From Rhodanobacteraceae bacterium (lineage in GTDB: Bacteria; Pseudomonadota; Gammaproteobacteria; Xanthomonadales; SZUA-5), in assembly GCA_016713135.1 (NCBI GenBank), contig JADJPR010000001.1, positions 62,001-126,000 on the forward strand: a DNA stretch of 64,000 nucleotides. The letters are read 5' to 3'. Made by a program: the position numbers and the translations under genes. Of this stretch, positions 1-10,614 are shown piece by piece (position 1 is the first letter of the stretch; the number at the start of each line of letters is the position of its first letter). Below the pieces are notes generated by a model. The model was given only the letters and a program-made list of their open reading frames with translations, searched no databases and had not been told where the DNA came from.

Positions 1-1788
1 GGCGCCGGCCTGCACGGTGTAGGAAGGACCGCTGGCATCGAACTGCGAGGACAGCCGGTTGGCCGGGATGTTGGGCATGCAGCCGAGCACGCCGGCGGCT
101 TCCAGCGGCGCGATGACGCCGTCTTTCGCCAGATCGGCGCTGCGCCAGCGCGTGCCATAGCGCGCGACCTCTGCATCCGGCTCCATCCCGACCAACACCG
201 AGCTGCGCGAGGGCAGCGGGCCGGACTGCGCCAGCGCCTCGCGCGCGGCGCGCAGCATCGCCAGCTGCTGCGGCAGCGCCTGTTTCAAGTCGTTCGGCGG
301 GAAGCGCAGGCCGGCAAGATCCAGCTCGATGGTCTCCATCCGCGGCTCGATCGCGGCCTCGCCAAACAGCGCCGCGACGACCGCCGCGCGGTCCATCGCG
401 TTGCCGATGCAGGCGCCGATGCCGACGATGGCGATGGGCGTCTCACCCCGTAGAGCGGAGCTTGCTCCGCGGACGCCTTGCGCGGGGGACGAGCCGAGCA
501 AGCTCGGCTCTACGGGCGGGGTGGAGGCGTCGTCGGACAGGATCAGGTGCGCGTTGTTGCCGCCGAAACCGAAGGCCGAGATCGCGGCGATGCGCGGCGC
601 GTCGGCGGGCCAGGGTTCGGCTTGCTGCAGCAAGTGGAAGGGCGATGCGGCCAGCGCCGCGATGGGCGCATCGACGGCACGACTGGGCGGCAGCACGCCG
701 TGGCGCAGCGCCTCGGTCAGCTTGATCAGGCCGGCGGCGCCGGCGGCGGTGATCAGGTGGCCGAGGTTGGATTTGAGCGAGCCGATCGGCAACGGGCGCG
801 CGCCGTAGACCTGCGCGGTGCTGCGGAGCTCGGTGCCGTCGCCGACCGGCGTGCCGGTCGCGTGGCATTCGAGCAGCGAGACCTCCGTGGCTGCGATGCC
901 CGCAATCGCCAGCGCGGCCGCCATCGCGCGCCGCTGGCCGCTCTCGTCCGGCACCAGCAGGCCCTTGCCGCGACCGTCGTTGGACAATCCGATGCCGCGG
1001 ATCACCGCATGAATGGTGTCGCCGTCGCGGCGCGCGTCGGCCAGGCGCTTGAGCGCCAGCAGGGCGCAGCCCTCGGCCGGCAGCAGGCCATCGGCGTCGC
1101 GGTGGAAGGGGCGCGATTGCCCGCTCTTGCTGAGCGCGCCTAGCGCGGCGAAGCCCTGGTGCAGGAACAGGTCGTCGGCGCGCTGCACCGCGCCGGCCAG
1201 CATCAAATCGGCGTCGCCATCGGCCAGCGCGTCGCAGGCCAGCTTGATCGCGTACAGCGAGCTGGCGCAGGCCGCGTCCAGGCAAAAGCTGCCGGCGGTC
1301 AGTCCGAGCGCCTGCGCCAGCAGCGCCGCGGTGCCGCCGCTCATCGCGCGGTTGCGCGCGTCGCCCGGCGGCAGCCCGCGCCAGACGCGGTCCGCGTACG
1401 CGGCCATCGCCTCGCTGGGAAAGCCCAGGTTGCCGACCACCGCGCCGACGCGCGCGGGGCGCGCACGCACGTCCGCGATCGCTTCGCGGCCACAGTGCAG
1501 CAGCCAGTGCACCAGCGGGTCGAGGCCCGCGAGCTGCTCTGGCGGCAACGCGAAACCGCGCGGATCCCAGATCGAATCGAAGCCGTCGACATAGCCGCCG
1601 CAGTCCGACCAGCAGTGGTCCGGCGCGGGCTGGTCAGCGGCGCACAGCACCGATGACGACACCCGCCAGCGACCCGCCGGCGCGCTGCGCGTCAAATCGC
1701 GCCCGGCCAGCACCGCATCCCACAACTGCTGCGGCGACAACGCGCCCGGCAGCACACAGGCACGGCCAACGATGGCGATGGGGGTCAT
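1..1788 (-). CDS. PfaC-like beta-ketoacyl synthase / chain-length-factor protein (3' end beyond window)
   Basis: The frame is open from an ATG at 1788 to the left edge (596 codons) and continues outside. The first domain is a complete ketosynthase: the active-site Cys lies in DAACASS at residue 174, followed by HATGT, the NLGH histidine and AFGFGGNN. A second domain then begins (TPIAIVGIGACIG, near residue 450), as expected for the chain-length-factor half of PfaC; dehydratase domains would follow off the edge. PfaC elongates and dehydrates ACP-bound polyketide intermediates in PUFA or secondary-lipid synthases. It lies downstream of the pfaA-like gene on the same strand, behind a 450-bp repeat region. 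The linker between the two KS-like halves is encoded by a REP-like palindrome (449-517). The final product is unknown, so pfaC-like is as far as the evidence goes. Confidence 0.8.
   Translation of the reverse strand, partial: MTPIAIVGRACVLPGALSPQQLWDAVLAGRDLTRSAPAGRWRVSSSVLCAADQPAPDHCWSDCGGYVDGFDSIWDPRGFALPPEQLAGLDPLVHWLLHCGREAIADVRARPARVGAVVGNLGFPSEAMAAYADRVWRGLPPGDARNRAMSGGTAALLAQALGLTAGSFCLDAACASSLYAIKLACDALADGDADLMLAGAVQRADDLFLHQGFAALGALSKSGQSRPFHRDADGLLPAEGCALLALKRLADARRDGDTIHAVIRGIGLSNDGRGKGLLVPDESGQRRAMAAALAIAGIAATEVSLLECHATGTPVGDGTELRSTAQVYGARPLPIGSLKSNLGHLITAAGAAGLIKLTEALRHGVLPPSRAVDAPIAALAASPFHLLQQAEPWPADAPRIAAISAFGFGGNNAHLILSDDASTPPVEPSLLGSSPAQGVRGASSALRGETPIAIVGIGACIGNAMDRAAVVAALFGEAAIEPRMETIELDLAGLRFPPNDLKQALPQQLAMLRAAREALAQSGPLPSRSSVLVGMEPDAEVARYGTRWRSADLAKDGVIAPLEAAGVLGCMPNIPANRLSSQFDASGPSYTVQAGA
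449..517. repeat. REP-like palindrome pair inside the pfaC-like gene
   Basis: Two adjacent palindromes, GCGGAGCTTGCTCCGC and GAGCCGAGCAAGCTCGGCTC, are bounded by inverted CGTAGAG/CTCTACGG ends. The same words occur between genes at 24035-24190. Here they are read in frame as the linker between the KS and CLF domains, so a normally intergenic repeat has become coding. Confidence 0.75.
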
Positions 1789-1796
1789 GGGCGGGG

Positions 1797-2239
1797 GGCT
1801 CGGGGGAAGCAGAAGCGGGACTGGGGGCTGGGGGCTGGGGCGAGTGCGCGGAAGGCCGGGGCAAAGCGTTGGCTGGCGCGAGCGCACGGCATGCGGTGGA
1901 AGCCGCATTCGCGCATGCGATCAGCCGCGTCCCGCGATGCGCTCCCCGCGCACTCACCCAAGCCCCCAGCCCCCAGCCCCGCTCTCAACCCAGCCAGGGC
2001 GCGGCGTTGGCTGGCGCGTGCGCAGGGCATGCAGCGGAGGGCGGAGATGGGCTTTGCTTCGCGCATGCGATCAGCCGCATCCCGGCGCCCCCACCCCCCC
2101 CAGCCCCGCTCCAGCCAGGGGCGGGGGGGCGGCAGCGCGGGCGGAGATGGGCTTTGCTTGCGATCAGCCGCGTCCCGCGATGCGCTCCCCGCGCACTCAC
2201 CCAAGCCCCCAGCCCCCAGCCCCGCTCTCAACCCAGCCC
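1797..2239. repeat. Intergenic repeat block, GGGGGCTG inverted arrays (no gene)
   Basis: This 443-bp gap separates the pfaA-like and pfaC-like genes. It holds two to three degenerate copies of a roughly 150-200 bp unit. The unit contains GCGCATGCGATCAGCCGCGTCC, tandem GGGGGCTG words near 1825-1845, and mirrored CAGCCCCC arrays near 1960-1985 and 2205-2230. The two outer copies of the CCCGCGATGCGCTCCCCG segment are identical (about 1932 and 2174). I see no convincing gene here; the open frames across it follow the repeat. Confidence 0.75.
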
Positions 2240-5200
2240 TCACAGTGCCACCGCCACATTCCGCACCCCGATCAGCTCCGCGACGCGCTGCCCGCGGGCA
2301 TCGTCGAGGTAGATGTCGGTGGTGGCCACGCCGCTGCCTACGCGGCGCGCGTGGGCGGTGGCGTGCACCGGGCCGGCGCAGGGCGCGGCGTGCGCGCGCA
2401 GCTCGCCGATGGCCATCGGCAAATTGGGCCCGCCGAGCATGCGCTGGCCGTAGAGCACGGCGAGCTGCAGGCCGCCGTCGAGCGCCGCGGCGTCGAGCTG
2501 CCAGGCTTCGCCGGGCCACTGCGCATCGGCGACGCCGCGCACGCGGGCGGCGATGCCCGCGTCGGAAATGCCGCCCACTGCGTCGATCAGCTCGAAGCAC
2601 TCGCGGTGGAACAGCAAATCCTGGTACAGCGGTGCGCCATCCCATTGGTCGAGTTCCAGGCGCGGCTGCGCTTGCGGCGGCGGCGCGGCCTGCCCGAGTT
2701 CCGCGCGTGCGCTGTAGTGCAGTTCGCCGCGCGCGCCGAGCACGCGCAGTTCCAGCGTGCGGCCGTCGCGTCCGGCGCGCGATTCGATCCGCAAACGGTC
2801 GCCACCGTTGCCGAAATGCCCCAGGCGAATCCCCTTCAGCACCTTCAGGTCGTGCAGCGCGACCAGCTTCAGCCCGGGACGCCAGCTCTGCGCGGCGCGC
2901 GCCAGCCATTCGGCCACCAGCACCAACGGCACCACCGGCTGGCCGGCCACCGCGTGCCCGGCGAGCCAGGCGTGGCTGGCCTCGCTGACAATCAGTTCCA
3001 GCGCATCCACGCGCGCGTCGGCGCCATCCGCCAGCAGCGCCTGCGGGCGCGGCTCGCCGCCGAGCACCAGTTCGACCGCGCCGCCATCGGCCATCTCGTC
3101 GACGAACATGCGCGCGCCGACGCCGAGCGGGATCATCGGCACGCCGAGCGCGGCGAAGCGCTCGCGCAGCGCCGGGTTGACCATGCCGCCCTCCCACGGA
3201 CCCCAGCCGAGCGATTTGACGCGCAGGCCGGGCCGCCGGCGCTGTTCTGCCGCAGCGACCTTCGCCAGCACCTCGTTGGCCATCGCGTAATCCGCCTGGC
3301 CGGTGTTGCCGCAGCGCGCCGATACCGACGAGAACACCGCGAGCAGTTTCAGGTCGTCGCCCGCGGTGGCGTCGAGCAGCGCGCGCAGGCCGCCGACCTT
3401 GGTGCGCAGCACCGATTCGAACTGGGCATCGGTCTTGTCCGCGATGCGCTTGTCGGCGAGCACGCCGGCGGCGTGGACCAGGCCGCGGATCGGCCCGAGC
3501 GACTGGCGCACCTCGGCCAGCATGCGCGCCAGTGCCTCGGCGTCCTCGACCGCCACGCTGCGGTATTCGGCGCGCGCGCCGGCGGCGGCGATGGCCGCGA
3601 GCGTGGCGCGCACCTCGCGCGCGGACAGCACGCCGCGCACGCGCGCCTGCAGCGCGGCCGGTGTCAGCGCCTCGCCGCGCGCCTGCGCCTTGGCCAGCAG
3701 CGCGCGCTTGAGGCCGGCCTCGTCGGCGATCCCGGCGCATTCGGGCGGTTCGGCCGTCAGCTCGCTGCGCCCGAGCAACACGAAGCGCGCGCGGCAGGAT
3801 TTCGCCCATTCGACCAGGCAGGCCGCGGTCACGCCGCGCGCGCCGCCGGACACGACCACGACATCGCCATCGGCGATCACCGGCGCATCCGGTTGCACCG
3901 GGCGCGCGACGCTCTGCAGCGTGCGCCGGCGGCCATTCGCGCCGAGCGCGATTTCGATTTCACCACCACCGCCGAGCAACTCGTCGGCGAGCGCCACCGC
4001 GAGCGCCTCGACGCTGCGCCCGCCACGTTCGATGTCGATCGCCTTGAGCGCCGCCTGCGGCCATTCCAGCGCCGCGGTCTTGACCAGCGCCGGCAGCCCC
4101 GCGGCCCACGCGCGGCCTTCGTCGCCCGCCTCCAGGCCAAAACTGCCGCCGCTGTCCTGCGCGGTGACGAACAGCCGCGGCGCACGCTGCGCCAGCTGGC
4201 GCGCGGCCGCGAACACTTCGTGATTCAGCGCGATCGCCGCATCCAGGTCGGCGAATTCACGCAAGCCGCCGAGGTGGATCGCCGCATCCGCATCGGCCGG
4301 CAGCCGCAGCACCGCGCAGGCATCCACCCCGCGCGCCTGCAGCTCCGCCGCCAGCGCCGGCGCCAGCGTGTCGTGCCCGAGCACATGCACCGTGCCGCCA
4401 CCGAGCAGCCCCGCCAGCGCCAGGCCGGTGGGCGGGGCGGGGAGCAGGGTCAGTTCGTAGCGGGCGAGGGACGGAGAAGCAGGGGCGAGGGGCGGGGGGC
4501 AGGGGACCTGCACCGGGGCATTGTCGTACCTTGAAGCGGGCGGGAGGCTTGGCGGAGCGACAAACCCTGGGGCCACGTCGGTCGGAAAAGTCGCCCCTGT
4601 TCCGTCCCCCTGCCCCCTGCCCCCTGCCCCCGCTTCACCACCGCCCAAGGCGGCGACAATCTCCGCCAGCGTCCGCATCGCCCCCAGCCGCGCGCGGTCG
4701 ACCTTGGGCAACGCTGGCGCGCGCTCGTCGACTGCCGCGAGGATCTCGACCCGCTTGATCGAATCGATGCCGAGGTCGCCTTCGAGGTCCATGTCGAGGG
4801 TCAGCATGTCGACGGGGTAGCCGGTCTTGTCGGCGACCACCGAGAGCAGGAGCGTGGCGAGGGACGGAGAAGCAGGGGCGAGGGGCAGGGGGCGGGGGAC
4901 CTGCACTGGGGCATGCCCGTACTTTGAAGCGGGCTGGAGGCTTGGCGGAGCGACAAACCCTGGGGCCACGTCGGTCGGAAAAGTCGCCCCAGTCCCGTCC
5001 CCCTGCCCCCTGCCCCCTGCCCCCGCTTCACCACCGCCCAAGGCGGCGACAATCTCCGCCAGCGTGCGCATCGCCCCCAGCCGCGCGCGGTCGACCTTCG
5101 GCAGCGCCGGCGCGCGCTCGTCGACTGCCGCGAGGATCTCGACCCGCTTGATCGAATCGATCCCGAGGTCGCCTTCGAGGTCCATGTCGAGGGTCAGCAT

Positions 5201-8200
5201 GTCGACGGGGTAGCCGGTCTTGTCGGCGACCACGGAGAGCAGGAGCGTGGCGAGGGACGGAGAAGCAGGGGCGAGGGGCAGGGGGCGGGGGACCTGCACT
5301 GGGGCAGGCTCGGACTTCGAAGCGGGCTGGAGGCTTGGCGGAGCGACAAACCCTGGGGACTCGACGGTCGACAAGGTCGCCGCTGTCTTGTCCCCCTGCC
5401 CCCTGCCCCCTGCCCCCGCTTCACCGCCGGAGTGGCTCGGCGCTGCCGGAGACTGCGAGGACACGACACGCGCCGCGGCCGCCCCAGTCCCGTCCCCCTG
5501 ACCCCTGACCCCTGCCCCGTCGCCGCCGTCGGCGGCGACCATCGCCCCCAACCCCGCCAACGCGGTTTCGGTCAGCCGCAGGTAGGCGGCGTGGCTGTCG
5601 GCCATCGCCTGCTGGAAGGCGGCGTGCGCGGCGGCGGCCTGGCGCTGGCTGTCCTGGAATGCGGCGAGCCAGGCGGGGGAGAACTCGGGTTGATTCGGCA
5701 TGGCCTGGGGCTCGGAAGCGGTGCGTTGCGGGGCATCGGAAGTGCCGGGGAACGGCTGTGCCGTACCCCGGCCTACGCCGGGCTCGCGTAGGCCGGGGTG
5801 CGCGCCGCCGGCGCGCTCCCCGGCAAGGTTGGCGGATTCGCGCTCCGGGTTCGGCGCCGGCATCGGCGTGCCGGGCGGCGGCGGGTAGGGCTTGCCGAGG
5901 TTGCTGCCGTCGATGGCGATGGCGTGCCTGGGCTTGGCCGGGGTTTCGGGCGGCAGGCGCACATCGGCGTACAGCCGCTCGGGGCGGCTCAGCGCGCCGG
6001 CGGCGGCGAGGCGGGCGAGGCCCACCAGCAGCGTCTCGACCCCATCGCGGCCCTTGCGGTCGAGTGCGATGGCGCGGTGCGGGCGGCCTTCTAGGATGCT
6101 GCCGACCAGGCCGCAGAGCACCTGGCCGGGGCCGACCTCGACGAAGCTGCGGATGCCCGCGGCGTGCATGGCTTCGATCATCTCGACGAATCGGACCGGG
6201 CGCGACAGCTGCACCGCGAGCTGCCCGCGCAGGGTTTCCTCGTCGCCCGCATAGGGCGCGGCCTCGGCGTTGGCGTAGACCGGCAAGCGCGGCATCTGCA
6301 TCGGCGCACGGGCGAGCGCGGCGCCGAAGGCGGCGCTGGCGCCGGCGACGATCGGCGAGTGAAAGGCGCTGGCGACCGGCAGCCGGGCAAAACCGATGCG
6401 CTCAGCGGCGAGGCGCTGCTCGAAGGCCGCGATGGCCTCGGTGGGCCCGGAGACCACCACCTGCTGCGGACCGTTGTGATTGGCGAGGAGCACCTCGCGC
6501 TGGCCGGCGAGCAGCTCGCGCACGCGCTCCACCGGCGCCGACACGGCGCTCATCGCGCCCGGCGTGCGCGCGGCGTCGCGCATCGCCAGGCCACGCGCAC
6601 GGGCCAGCTGCATCGCGGTGGGCAAGTCGCAGGCGCCGGCGGCGTGCAGCGCCATCAGCTCGCCGAAGCTGTGGCCGGCGGTCGCATCGGCGCGCACGCC
6701 GAGTTCGTCCAGCAGCGCGAGCAACGCCGCCGAATGCGCCGCGAGCGCCGGCTGTGCGTGCTCGGTGGCGGTCAGCCGTGCGCGCTGCGCGGCCTCGGCC
6801 TGCGGCTCGAACACCGGCTGCGGGAACACGATTTGGTGCAGTCGCAGGCCGTCGTCGAGCGCCAGCGCGGCTGCCTGGTCCCACACGCCGCGCGCGGCGT
6901 CGAACTGCATCGCGAGGCCCGCACCCATCTCCAGGTACTGGCTGCCCTGGCCGGGGAACAGGAAGGCCACGCCGCCCTCCGGCGCGCCGACGCCGTAGCT
7001 GCTGCCGTCGGCCAGCGCGTGCGCCGATTCCGGTGCCAGCCGGATGCGTTCGGCCGCAGCCTTCAGCCGCTGGCGCAGGGTGTCCGCCGAGTCGACCACC
7101 AGCGCCAGCCGGCGCGGCGCATCGCAACGCCAGTCGCGCCGGCTCTCGTGCGCGATGTGTGCCAGCGGGCGCTGCGAGGCGGCCAGCGCATCGATCTTCG
7201 CCAGCAGGCCGGGCACGCTGTCGGCGTGCAGCAGCACCAGTTCCGACGCGTGCACCGGCAGGCGCTCGGCGCGCGGCGCGGGCCCGGTGTATTCCTCCAG
7301 CGTCGCGTGGAAATTGGAGCCGCCGAAGCCGAAGGCGCTGACCGCCGCGCGGCGCGGATGTTCGCGGCCGCGGATCCACGGCCGCGCGCGGGTGTTGAGG
7401 TAGAACGGGCTGCTGTCGATGGCCAGGCGCGGATCGGGCCGCTCGACCTTGATCGTCGGTGGCAGCACCTTGTGGTGCAAGGCAATCACCGCCTTGAACA
7501 GGCCGGCCGCGCCGGCCGCGGCCTTGGTGTGGCCGATCTGGCTCTTCACCGAACCCAGCGCGCACCACGGCCGCGCGACGGGTTCTCGCCCGCGTAGACC
7601 ATCCGCAGGCCGTTGAACTCGGCGACATCGCCGGCCTTGGTGCCGGTGCCGTGCGCCTCGACCAGCTCGACCGTCGTGGGCGCGTAGCCGGCCTGCCGGT
7701 AGGCGCGTTGCAGGGCCTGCGCCTGGCCTTCCGAGACCGGCGCGTAGACGCTCTTGCTGCGCCCGTCGCTGGAAGTGCCCAAGCCCCGCAGCACCGCGTA
7801 GATGCGGTCGCCGTCGCGCTCGGCGTCGGCCAGGCGCTTGAGCGCGAACATCCCCAGGCCCTCGCCGAGCATGGTGCCGTCGGCGGCGTCGCTGAAGGGC
7901 CGGCAGTCGCCGCTGGGCGACAGCGCCGGCGTCTTCGAGAAGCACATGTACATGAAGATGTCGTTGAGCGTGTCGACCCCGCCGGCGATGGCCAGATCGC
8001 TGTGGCCGAGTTCCAGCTCCGCCACCGCCATCGCCAGCGCCGACAGCGAGGAGGCGCAGGCCGCATCGGTCACGCAGTTGGTGCCGCCCAGGTTGAGCCG
8101 GTTGGCGATGCGCCCGGCGACCACATTGCCGAGCAGCCCGGGGAAGCTCGCCTCCTGCCACGGCACGTACTGCGCCGCGATCCGCGCGCAGGCGTCCTGC

Positions 8201-8682
8201 ACCTGGTCCTCGGCGATCCCGGCCTCGCGCAGCGCACGCAGCCAGACCGGGCGCTGTAGCCGGCTGACCATCGAGAACAACAGCTCCTGCGCGCTGGTGA
8301 CGCCCAGGATCACCGAGATCCGCGAGCGGTCCATGGCGTCGAACTGCTCGCGCGCGGCGTCCTCAAGCACCTGCTGCGCGACGATCAGCGCGAGCAGCTG
8401 CGAGGTGTCGGTGGCCGGCAGCTGCGACGGCGGCACGCCCCAGCCGAGCGCATCGAAATCCACCTTGGGCAGGAAGCCGCCGCGCTTCGCGTAAGTCTTG
8501 TCCGGCGCCGCCGGATCCGGGTCGTAATAGTCCTCGATCCGCCAGTGCGTCCCCGGCACGTCCGTGATCAGGTCGCGCCCGGCCAGGATGTCGCGCCAGA
8601 ATCCGGTCGCATCGGTGGAGCCGGGGAACAGCGCGCTGACGCCGATGATGGCGATGGGGGCGCGGGGCGTGCTTGCGATCAT
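2240..8682 (-). CDS. PfaA-like multidomain synthase (KS-AT-ACP-ACP-KR-DH), frameshifted as sequenced
   Basis: This is the central megasynthase of a PUFA/secondary-lipid cluster. From the ATG at 8682 the order is: KS (about residues 10-455; DAACASS, HGTGT, SQIGHTKAAAG, AFGFGGSN), AT (about 570-890; FPGQGSQ, GHSFGEL), two nearly identical ACPs (each with DLGIDSIKR, the Ser being the phosphopantetheine site), KR (GGARGVTAACL) and a C-terminal hot-dog DH (HAWLAGHAVAGQPVVP). Corrected length is about 2147 residues. Marine PfaA proteins usually carry more ACPs. One base is missing at the GGG of 7580-7582: the upstream frame ends just after ENPSRGRGARWVR, while the conserved CALGSVKSQIGHTK continues one frame over. 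Adding one C to the coding strand restores it. This is either an assembly error or an inactivating mutation. Between ACPs the linker is built from GGGGCAG repeats. Confidence 0.9.
4450..5425. repeat. 393-bp tandem duplication (ACP plus GGGGCAG-repeat linker) inside pfaA
   Basis: Two almost identical 393-bp units (about 4450-4842 and 4843-5235) each hold one ACP and one linker. A third linker copy (5236-5425) has no ACP beyond it. Each linker is itself an imperfect inverted repeat: GGGGCGAGGGGCAGGGGGC on one side and CCCCCTGCCCCCTGCCCCC on the other. The same words form non-coding inverted repeats at 17267-17545 and 43152-43307. Confidence 0.9.
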
Positions 8683-8975
8683 GACGGGTGACTCGCGAGA
8701 ATCATGCCCTTTGGCCGAGGGCGGGGGGCGGAAGGGGGACGGTGTGGTGTTCCGGGTTGTGAGAATTCCGGATTGCGGCGAGGCAAGGCGAGGGAGGAGC
8801 CGTAGGCCTATGGCGACGACGAGCATCAGCCGCATCGGCGCAAAGGCGGAAATAATTCAAGGTTACGGAACACCACAGAGGTCGGATCCGGGGACGACCG
8901 GGAGCGGGCGAGCCGCGAAAGTCCTGCTTTCGCTGTTCTTTGCGTCCTTTGCGTCCTTTGCGGACCAGATGCTCT
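8683..8975. other. Gap between pfaD-like and pfaA-like genes; partial GCAAAGGAC repeat
   Basis: There is no gene here. The segment 8931-8968 carries one arm of the TTTGCGTCC family (CTTTGCGTCCTTTGCGTCC), matching the full inverted repeats at 29806-29890 and 37524-37606. No clear promoter was seen, so pfaD and pfaA may be co-transcribed. Confidence 0.6.
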
Positions 8976-10544
8976 TCACGCCAGCGCCCGCGGGCGGAAG
9001 TCGAACGCCGCCGCCGGCACCGGCACGCCGTAGCTGCGCAGTTGCTGCGCGCGGGTGATCGCGGCGGCGCCTTCGAGCAGGTTCAGCGCGACCTGGGCGA
9101 CGCCGCGGTTCGCCGGCGTTTCGAGGAAGCTGCCGCGGGCCCAGGTGTTGAAGGCGCCCATCGCCGGGCCGCACCAGATCTGGTAGTCGGAGCTGCGCTC
9201 AGGCACCCCGTCGATGGCCCAGCGGCTGGCGAGGCCGAGATAGCTGCGGAACACCAGCGCCATGCGGTGCTTGGGGTCGCGCTCGGCGCGCGCCACCTGG
9301 GCCGGGTCGCGTTTCTCCCAGAAGGCGCGGGTGCTGGCCCAGGCCTCGTCGAAGCTGGCGCGCAGCATCGATTGCTCGACTTTCTCGCGCTCGGCGGCGG
9401 GAATCGCCTCCAGTGACGGGTGCGCGCGGTACAGCTCGTACAGCTTGCGTGCGCGCACCGCGAACAGCGTGCCGCGCTTGAGCACCTGCACGTCCACGCC
9501 CATCTCGAACATGTCGGCGGCCGGCGCCATGGTCACGTCGGCCATGTCGGCCTGCGCCAGCAGCACGCGCGCCGCCTCACCCAGGCCCGATTCGACGCAG
9601 CCCTGGTTGACCGAGCCGGTCTGCACATAGTCGGCGCCGAGCGCGAAGGCCGCCGCGACGGCGCCCGGCGTACCCAGGCCGCCAGCCGCGCCGATGCGGA
9701 TCGGCAGGGTGTAGCCGCGCTCGGCGGCGATGTCGTCGCGCAGGCGGGCGATCGCCGGGATCAGCGCAGGCAGCGGACGATTGTCGGTGTGGCCGCCGGA
9801 ATCGGCCTCGCAAGTGATGTCCTCGGCCAGCGGGATCTGCGCCGCGAGTTCGGCTTCCTGTGGGCTGAGCTGGCCGCGCTCGACCAGCTTGGCCAGCAGC
9901 GCGGCAGGCGCCGGGTGGAGGAAATGACGCGCCACCTCGGCGCGCGAGATCTTGGCCACCAGCCGGTGCCGGCGCTGGACGGTGCCATCGGCCGCACGCG
10001 TGAGGCCGGTGCAGGCATAGCGCACCACCGCGGCGGTCAGGCGCAGGTAGGCGGAGGCCTCGACCACGCGCACGCCGCGGCGGATCAGCAGATCGGCGAC
10101 CGCCTCCTCGTGCGCGGGTTCGCTCGGCGCGTGGATCAGGTTGACGCCCCAGGGCAGCCCGGCCGGGTCCAGTTCGCGCGCCAGCTCGTCGATCGCCGCC
10201 TCGATCCGCGGCAACGACAGCCCGGCGGCGCCGAAGAAACCCAGGCACCCGGCGCGCGCGAGCGCGATCACCATGCGCGTCGAGGCGATGCCGTTGGCCA
10301 TCGCGCCGCCGATGTAGCCGAAGCGCGTGCCGTGCTGCTCGCAGAAGCCGCGGTTGCCCAGCCACTCGGGGTACAGCGGCGGCAGGCTGCCGAGGGTCTC
10401 GCAGCCGGCCGCGGGTGCGTGGGAGACGCCGATCGCGCCGCGCGAATCGCGCAGCAGGAGCAGCGGGAGGCGCGGCTGGGCCGCGAGCGCGACGATGGCC
10501 GCGGGGGTGAAGGCCGGAGCCTGCGGTGTGATGGAATCTGGCAC
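8976..10544 (-). CDS. pfaD: PfaD-like enoyl reductase (nitronate monooxygenase fold)
   Basis: PfaD is the FMN-dependent trans-acting enoyl reductase of PUFA synthases. Family landmarks are clear: YIGGAMANGIAS, FGAAGLS, NLIHAPSEPAHEE, EADSGGHTDNRPLP, GSVNQGCVESG, MAPAADMFEMGVDVQVLKRG and DYQIWCGPAMGAFNTWARGS. Length with the GTG start at 10544 is 522 residues, typical for the family. An in-frame ATG at 10571 is possible. I prefer GTG because the best minus-strand promoter (-35 GTGACT, 17 bp, -10 TATAAG at 10586-10591) would leave the ATG a leader of only about 8 nt. It is the first gene of the cluster and faces away from the TetR regulator. Confidence 0.9.
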   Translation of the reverse strand: MPDSITPQAPAFTPAAIVALAAQPRLPLLLLRDSRGAIGVSHAPAAGCETLGSLPPLYPEWLGNRGFCEQHGTRFGYIGGAMANGIASTRMVIALARAGCLGFFGAAGLSLPRIEAAIDELARELDPAGLPWGVNLIHAPSEPAHEEAVADLLIRRGVRVVEASAYLRLTAAVVRYACTGLTRAADGTVQRRHRLVAKISRAEVARHFLHPAPAALLAKLVERGQLSPQEAELAAQIPLAEDITCEADSGGHTDNRPLPALIPAIARLRDDIAAERGYTLPIRIGAAGGLGTPGAVAAAFALGADYVQTGSVNQGCVESGLGEAARVLLAQADMADVTMAPAADMFEMGVDVQVLKRGTLFAVRARKLYELYRAHPSLEAIPAAEREKVEQSMLRASFDEAWASTRAFWEKRDPAQVARAERDPKHRMALVFRSYLGLASRWAIDGVPERSSDYQIWCGPAMGAFNTWARGSFLETPANRGVAQVALNLLEGAAAITRAQQLRSYGVPVPAAAFDFRPRALA

Positions 10545-10614
10545 TGAGGTTCTTTTGGCACTGAGTGGCATTTTTGCCGACGCGCCCTTATATCCTTCGC
10601 GTATGAAGAAGTCA
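10539..10614 (-). promoter_or_regulatory. Divergent pfaD/tetR control region: promoter and candidate operator repeats
   Basis: On the minus strand, GTGACT (10609-10614) and TATAAG (10586-10591) are 17 bp apart, a good sigma-70 promoter. Just downstream, TGGCACTGAG occurs twice, at 10539-10548 and 10556-10565 (17-bp period). The second copy sits in the near-palindrome TGGCACTGAGTGGCA (10556-10570). This would suit binding by the adjacent TetR protein, which is an inference. Confidence 0.5.

Noticed and set aside
1772..4534. 920-codon open frame on the plus strand
   Set aside because: Antisense to pfaA, Arg/Ala/Gln-rich with no family motif; an artefact of high GC on the opposite strand of a real gene.
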